From the NCBI RefSeq assembly GCF_039555335.1, contig NC_092628.1:80626315-80690314 (forward strand): 64,000 nt of DNA, in the 5' to 3' direction. This DNA is from Amphiura filiformis. Its lineage: Eukaryota > Echinodermata > Ophiuroidea > Amphilepidida > Amphiuridae. Numbering within the stretch: the stretch's first letter is position 1; the number at the start of each line of letters is the position of its first letter. Below are positions 57,113-64,000 of this stretch, one piece after another. The notes beneath the pieces are model-generated. The model was not told where the DNA came from and made no database searches. It saw nothing but the letters and a program-made list of their open reading frames with translations. Both the position numbers and the translations under genes were made by a program.

Positions 57113-59554
57113 TTCTTGATGATTTGTTATTCTGTGAGTAACATATTCGTCATCCTTCGAAGAAGTTGATCCACCAGACAGTATTTTATTAAAATAAAAA
57201 TCTCATTATAATTCTGGACTCAAGTTGAAGGAGTAATTGTTCAGTCATGTACAGCAAAATGTACAACAAAATATATCAATTTGTCAAGTGTAGGGGAGTT
57301 GGTCAACTCACAAAGATGTGGGTCCAGAAGTATGAAAAGAGACAGACAACCCCCCGAACTTTCCCCACCCCTTTCAATTTTGGTATCTTTGGTGTATATT
57401 TTCTGTTACCTTTGATACTTTTGATGACATTTGATGTGCTGTTGAATTTATAAATTATGTCATTTATTTCACTCTTGTGAATGCATTGGAAGTTGATGCA
57501 TGTGTAAAATTATTTTTGGATATTTTCAAATGTTGATAAGTGGTTCAGAAATTCTATTTCACATCTTGGGCAATATTGATTGATTTTAATATCATCAGTT
57601 TTGTTTAATTTACACAGTTCTGAGTTCATGTTAGTATTGACTCTATATTGCCAATTGCAAAAATCAAAGATGGGTCCTGATTGGCTGATTAAATCAAGCA
57701 GTGTCAGTTATCAAATTCTCATTGGCTGTTAGGGCTTTGTATGCAAATTTATTATCTGGGTGCCCATCTGCAAATGTGTTAAGTTTGTGATGGAGATTTT
57801 AATACAATGCTGTGTAAGCTGATCTTGATTCCCAAGAGCAAAATGTTATCGTAGCGCCTTCATGCACGTTATGCTCAGAATCTATAATACCAAGATATGC
57901 ATTGATGTTTATCTTTTAGTAACCGATGCTAATGGTTTGTCTCATATTTCGTTGGAAACTATTGTTATCATTTACAAATCATTGAAATATACAACAGGTG
58001 AAGTCTATTAGTATCATATCTCTGAAATATATAATACAGATTCTCCACAACTGTTCCGAATATTATTACGGCAATCAAAAATATGTAAAACAGGATGGCA
58101 TTCTGTCATTTAGTGAAAACAAATGTATCGGTATTATAGTTTTTCATCTTGATTGAATCCACATTATCGCAATTATGGATTTACTGTAGCAAAATTTTTG
58201 AAATTGATTACTATATTGAGAAGAAGGTGCAAAATTAAAAGCCCCAAACAGGTGGTTATGTACATTGTAAGAGAAACATAATTATGTACAGTGCACTTTG
58301 TATTTAAAGCTCATGATTGTGGACTGGAGGACATTGGTCACATTGGTTGAGGTTGACTCCAGTGCATGTTTTGTAAACCTTTCTGAAATTTTGCATATGG
58401 AGAAGTTGTGGGCTCGGAAGAGGACTGGAAAGACAAAGACTGCATGTGTCAGTTGTTCCTCACATAAAATAAACACCATACTGATATAAGACTTCTAAAA
58501 AGAAACTCTTTTAAAGAATGATTCAAGGTCTCAAAATGGTCAACAAACATGGTACTACTACTAGTTGGTGGTACCTAATGCCCCACCATTGGGGCAATAA
58601 GGACCACTTGACATCACTGTTAATAAATGCATGGTGTTTGAAAATGAACACATTTTTTGCAGATTTTTTTCCTGTGGTACATAGCTGAATAACAGCTCTA
58701 ACAAGTGAAACCATTAAAAACAGAAACATGATTAAATAAAAGTCAGGTATGATGAAAACTAAAAATGGTGGTCCCTAATGCCCTGCTTTACCCTAGATGT
58801 ACACATGCACATCTTATTAATGTTCCATGTTAAAGTGTGATAGCAGGCTGACACAGTCGCCAAGTGAATCCTGTTTAGTTGGAGATGATCACAGTTGGGT
58901 TAGACAAGTTGATTGCTAAATACCAGGGTAATCATTCAGCACCGGAGGTTTATTGGCGGACGACATGGGATGGTAGGCAGTCAGAGCAGAAACAGACATA
59001 CAGACAGATGAGAAAATGAGATGCAAGCTTTTACAATATATACTGGGATATTTTAGCAGGAAGTGATTTTGTTTCGCTCACAGGTCTTCAAAAGCTGAAC
59101 ACTAAGCCCTATGAGCTCCTATGGGTTAAAGGTGTACGGCTTTTTAACTGGTTTCTTGGTCATGAACAATTAAAATATCACAGAAGTTTCTTGCACAGAT
59201 GTATACCAATCCCACCTAAGGTTATAGGCCTATATAACCAGATTGTCAAGATTATAAGCTACATATTTGGTTTTCAAAAGCAAAAAATGTAAAAGCCCAT
59301 TTGCCTTTTATCAGTTACCGAGTCTTAAGGTTTAAAAGAAAATTCAATTTGACAGCCAAGTATTCCAAATTGTACTGTGCAAATTGTACAGAATACCTGT
59401 ATTCAGAAGCATGGGTGCCTTCGAAGTTACTCACTTTAACACACATTTTGTTTATCATTCTTTGTAAATTAGAATAATAAAACAAAAGTAAGCAAAATAA
59501 ATTCTGAAGAAGATAGGCCACCCTCTCTCTTTACAAAATAAATTCTGTAACATG
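57113..59554. other. ADAM10 intron 2, nothing recognised
   Basis: AT-rich. Two related phrases, gtggtacctaatgccccac near 58570 and gtggtccctaatgccctgct near 58770, hint at an old local duplication. No exon or RNA gene. Confidence 0.35.
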
Positions 59555-59722
59555 GGGGAAATGCCCCCTCAGTCAAACTCTATCCCCCGTTGCCCAAACA
59601 AAAACACCCATTTTTGCAGCAATTTTGCACAAAATTGGTTGATTTTGCCCCCCCCTGAAATTCACTTTGCCCTCCCAATGCCCCCCCCCACCCCGAAATT
59701 TTTTTCCTGGTGCTGCCACTGA
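59555..59722 (-). repeat. Dispersed G-rich repeat, copy 2
   Basis: Inverted copy of 5210-5415: on the minus strand it begins catcagtggcagcaccagg and continues gggggggcattgggagggca, gcaaaatcaacc and gcaaaattgctgcaaaaa. Confidence 0.65.
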
Positions 59723-62658
59723 TGTTACTCTAAAATGATATGAGGGTAAAATGTAAAGGATTTCAGTAAATTACCTTTATTCAACACTAGTTTACACACA
59801 GTAAGAGGAAGTAATGCGACTAATAATAGTCCTGTACCTGTAATTATAGTCACAGATGAATGGTGTCCTTTGTATGACCTTCTCTTTAAATATTCATCAC
59901 CATCATCTTCAGAAGCAAATCTACAAGCGCATCTCTTGAAATAAGACGCAAGGTTTTGCAATTATTGAGAAAACCAATGTGTGGATTTTGTTTTTAATTT
60001 AGGAAAATGCATCTATAGATATACAACTGTATTACCAATAAGAAGGTTTCAAATCTACAGAGGGCTGCTAGGGGGGGACATTATCAACCTGTTTGCTGGA
60101 CAATATATAGAGGTAAAATTATTTGAATGCAGGAGAAACAGTCAAGATCTATTGTAGGAAGGAACGTGGTAAACCTGCAAGTGTGTGCTCATGTTTGTAA
60201 GTAAATCAGTAACCAATTCAATGTTTTTAAAGGTGCGAATAAGACCTCATGCATTAACCCTGTCCTTCAGTTCGTTCGTAACATTTGTTGCTTTATACTT
60301 TCATGCTGAGCGTTCGCTGAGCGGCATGGGGCATGCGCATTGTATACAGATGCATACAATCACAGTTTGTCATTGGCTAATACGCAAAGATTGTCGCTGG
60401 GCTTCAATACGATTTTCAAGTATATACTCTGAACTGCGGATGTTTACGGCATTGCCTAGGTCGGCGTGACACGTGACGCGACTCGACACGCCTGTCTGTC
60501 GGGAGTCGGTATAAGGGTGCACACCACCAATAACGTTGGTTGGGCAACGATTAGTAAAGAAGGAAAAGAGGAGTGAAAAGTGTGATTCATGAAAGCTCAA
60601 GAGTTTTCCTCATGTTGTGAAGGAATAGTTCGACAAAGATCAATTAAAAGTTTGCGAAAAGCTTTTTACTTATAGCCGTCTTTAAATAAATTTGTCTTTA
60701 TTACACAATGATCATGACAATAACAAAAATTGTCAAACTTGAATATAATAAACTATCAAAGGCCCTGTCGAGCTTGTTCTAGGAGATTGATAAATGCTAG
60801 GTTTTTTTTTGTCGTCACCACATCATTGAATATCAGTTTACACTGACTAATTTGTTGCAATATGTTCCTCACTTGAAGTAAGTGAATTATGAAAGAAACA
60901 ATCTACATGTGTGGATTAAAAAGTAGCTATAATTTGATTGTCTAAAATGCCCCAAAGACGATATAATGAAACAAAGCAGGTTAACGTGAACCCTGGGCCT
61001 AACAAATCTGCACTTCTTTCTTCTCCAGTACTAGTGTGATTTAGTATTCATGACATGGATTGGTTTATATGCTATATTCAACAATAATGTTTGGGCTGGT
61101 AGGTCGGTCTTTTTTTTTAAAATGACTCAGAAAATCAGCAAAATCTGTACAAAAAAAATGTTGTTCCTGAAATTGTTTAAATTTGTACAGGAAAATTGTT
61201 TCCCAATTTGTTCAAAATCTGGGTCGGCCGGGCCCATAGAACAGGGTTTTCTTTTTTCGTCGCCTAATAGCAAATTTATATCTACATGTAGCATGATTCA
61301 AATTGAACATTATACCTACTCTTAAAAATTACCTACAAAATGCAGTAAATGTTGCCAAATGAAGACACATAAAGACAACAAATTATTGTATCTTAAATTG
61401 TCATTTATTGATTGATTGACTGACTAATTGCTTGGTTAAGCACTTATCCTCTTGTCCTCTTGTCCAAAAATCACTGGGGACAACCAAATTGAGCTATGTA
61501 CTTATCCCCTGGACAACCACTATATTTTACCTCCAAAGTATGACACATTTTGGGACAACCAAAATGTTTTGAGGACAAGCAAAATTTATGCTTTAGTTGT
61601 CCTCGGGACAACCTCCATATTTTCCTTATTTCGAACACTGAACTTGGTTTTATATATTAATTTTCAAACGCATATATTTCAAACACTTACCAGTCTTTAT
61701 TTATTATTGCTCATACCCGTAAAAACCATTCTGAATAGTAACTACATAGGACGGATAAAATAATATCTAAATTTATGACCAAAATATGAGTGAGCACACT
61801 GACCAGTAGTTGTTTGTGACAGTGTAAGTTTGGGTACCTCAGAAATGACCAATCACCAATTATTTTGGGAATAATCTATTTAAATTGCACTGACCGAAAG
61901 GCGTAACAACGTTCACTACATATATCTTCATTAGAAGCACAGTATTAATTATGGATAAAAGATAATCAGATATATTGAAGAGACTTCGGATGGGCCGGGC
62001 AGATACCTGGATGTGAACCTTGTTTTATATTGCTATACCAGCTGTGTGTAGTCCAAAATTAATGGTAGGCTTTACGATTGCAAAGCTTTTGATGTCATCC
62101 TTTTTTTTAATAGATCCGATCTAGTTGCTAAGACAATATTGACCAATCACACCTGTTACTCTGTGCTTAATTTCAACTTTAACCCCTTGAGCACTACCTG
62201 CCGATCTAACATTGCTACTGATTGGTCAATTACATGATATCTTCACTTTAATCACCAATCAGAATGGAGCTTTGCAAATAATTCACCCCAATATTTTTGT
62301 GTGGTGAAATTATTCTAACAATGTTGCTGATTGGTCCAATTGATAATGATAACTTCTTTTTGGCCAATCGGCAATGGTGTTAAGAAAAATATTGAATATT
62401 GAACTAATGAGCATCTTCAAGTGATCCCTGGGAAATAATCATTTAAATACTCAACACTCAACTTCATTTATAATTAGACGGTCTTGAAAGTTTCCCTCAA
62501 AGTTGATTATACAAAATCTTTTGTTTCAATTTATCTGTAAGTTGTGTACGCACATCACATTGCACTACATGTACTGTGCAAAGTCATGATTTGATCTCAA
62601 ACTTATCAGCCCATAAAGATATCCTTCCCATGCCATGACGCATCATCTGTTCATAAAA
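59723..62658. other. ADAM10 intron 2 with a GC-richer patch
   Basis: 60290-60500 is richer in CpG than its surroundings (gagcgttcgctgagcggc, cgtgacacgtgacgcgactc) and includes cattggct. This would suit a regulatory element or an unrecognised exon, but nothing decides it. 61450-61615 repeats ggacaacc/ggacaagc words about six times. Otherwise unassigned. Confidence 0.35.
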
Positions 62659-62856
62659 CACTATGGACCACATTGGCCTCATCCCAATTACATAGTTCAA
62701 TAACCTTTATTAAACACTCATAGTACAAAATTTGACCTGAAGTTGCATAGTATGAGTTTTTGTACCCATATTTTCTAAGGTCATTCAATGAATGTACAAA
62801 TGTATTAGGGTTTAAGAACTGTGCCCTGATAGATGAACATGTTATGAATTCTAGTG
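62659..62856 (+). repeat. Dispersed repeat M4, copy 2
   Basis: Direct repeat of 56923-57112, 5.7 kb downstream in the same intron, diverged by substitutions and short indels. Confidence 0.8.
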
Positions 62857-64000
62857 AAAACCTCTGACAGAGTGTCATCATGATCATGTATTAAAGGTGA
62901 ACAAAATACATTTACAAAATGCATGCCATTTTCTAGGTTGCTTTCATGTCACCATGGAGATATGTGCTTCCCATGGATATGGAAATAAATAATGGAATTT
63001 ATGAGCTCAATTAGGCTCAGTTGAATATGTAGGACAAGATTGTTCTCCCGTAAATGTGGAAATGAACGATACATAACAAATTTGGTCATTTTGGAAAAAA
63101 TTTTATCAAACAAGTTACTTTGTAATTACATGTGGTCAGAAGTCATTGAATGAATTGGTCCAATTGGATGGGGGAGGGGTCAAGGTTCAAAGGTGGAATA
63201 AATGACAGATTGTAGAGGACAAAGAAAATATTTATTTATTTAATTTGCTCTTTCATTCATTCATTAATCTATACATGCCATGCATTTACTAAACTGCAAG
63301 TGGGCCAGCTGTTAAATTGGAAGACCGAAAATAGGTCAACCCATTGTTCTTGACAATAAATTCCATCTATTTGATGACAATAAATTTGCACTACACCATC
63401 ACCTCACTGTCACCTACTTCTTCCCTATTGATCATGTTGATGGTGACATCAAACCACGTCATATTCCTACAGTAGCAGCAGTAGCGGCAATATCGTTTTC
63501 TTACTCTGTTAACATTGTTTAGAAATATATCGCCCAAAGGTGCTAATCTAGACAAACAATACATCCTGAAAACACCTCGGGCTGAGTTTGTGGAATAAAA
63601 AAGACCTACATGGCTAGCATTGGAAGCATCCTTACCATTAAAGGTACTTGGTGGATAGAAATTTAGTGTACAGAAGAGTTTTACATTTGTAGGCTAAATA
63701 CTGAATGATAAAAGTGTTGTTTTCTTGTAAGTTGTAGGCCCGGTTGTAGGATGGCTACATTGGCTATAGCCTCGCAGGAAATAATTTTGAGAGATGCATC
63801 TTATGCCTTGCAACTTACACTAATTCCTGGCAAATGGAGTAGTTACGGCTCTAAGGCTCAAGCCACTGGCAAATGGTAATTCCGGAAATGATGTGATCAT
63901 GGCTTCCCTCCATCTGTAAAAATGGACCAAGTTATATTGCATGTACTTGTAGTCACTAGTGATCAGCGTGTTTCTACTGAGCAAACGGTTGCGTGTGAAT
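62857..64000. other. ADAM10 intron 2, nothing recognised
   Basis: No exon with ADAM10 similarity, no RNA gene and no repeat family assigned. A short cagtagcagcagtagcggc run lies near 63470. Confidence 0.4.

Overview
The window is animal nuclear DNA. It has split genes with GT-AG introns, AT-rich non-coding sequence, abundant short inverted-repeat transposons, tRNA-derived SINEs and decayed non-LTR retrotransposons. There is no operon, bacterial gene, rRNA gene or CRISPR array. The protein families, the many non-autonomous DNA elements and the frequent 'taggcctat'-type words suggest an invertebrate deuterostome such as an echinoderm or hemichordate. The species is inference, not established.

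Three host genes can be supported. (1) One 5' exon of a Rab-family small GTPase on the minus strand (9146-9522), whose N-terminal extension is split over three frames. (2) A complete alkylglycerol monooxygenase gene (AGMO/TMEM195) on the minus strand, 32013 down to 13663. Its 12 coding exons all have GT-AG junctions and consistent phases, and encode 448 residues, close to the length of human AGMO. (3) The first two coding exons of ADAM10 (Kuzbanian-type metalloprotease) on the plus strand, 46260-46308 and 53989-54133; the rest lies beyond the window. AGMO and ADAM10 are head to head, about 14.2 kb apart.

Layout: 1-9 kb is repeats and unassigned DNA (or Rab introns). 9.1-9.5 kb is the Rab exon. 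9.5-13.6 kb is intergenic with a SINE. 13.7-32.0 kb is AGMO. Intron 8 of AGMO holds a ~130-bp minisatellite of about 25 units (16.47-21.2 kb), interrupted by two transposons, followed by a decayed transposon-like ORF. 32-46 kb is intergenic: SINEs, a LINE tail, a 5.3-kb block with duplicated ends (35.1-40.45 kb), and MITEs. 46.3-64 kb is ADAM10 exon 1, a repeat-loaded intron 1 (two 170-bp palindromes, a 1.5-kb long inverted repeat, a 1.2-kb inverted-repeat element, a LINE fragment and a tandem duplication split by a MITE), exon 2, and part of intron 2.

The most unusual item is the AGMO minisatellite. Its unit is a copy of the intron 8/exon 9 boundary, so each unit carries the polypyrimidine tract, the AG acceptor and about 40 bases of former coding sequence. 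A row of decoy acceptors therefore sits just upstream of the real exon. The three host genes have no evident joint pathway.
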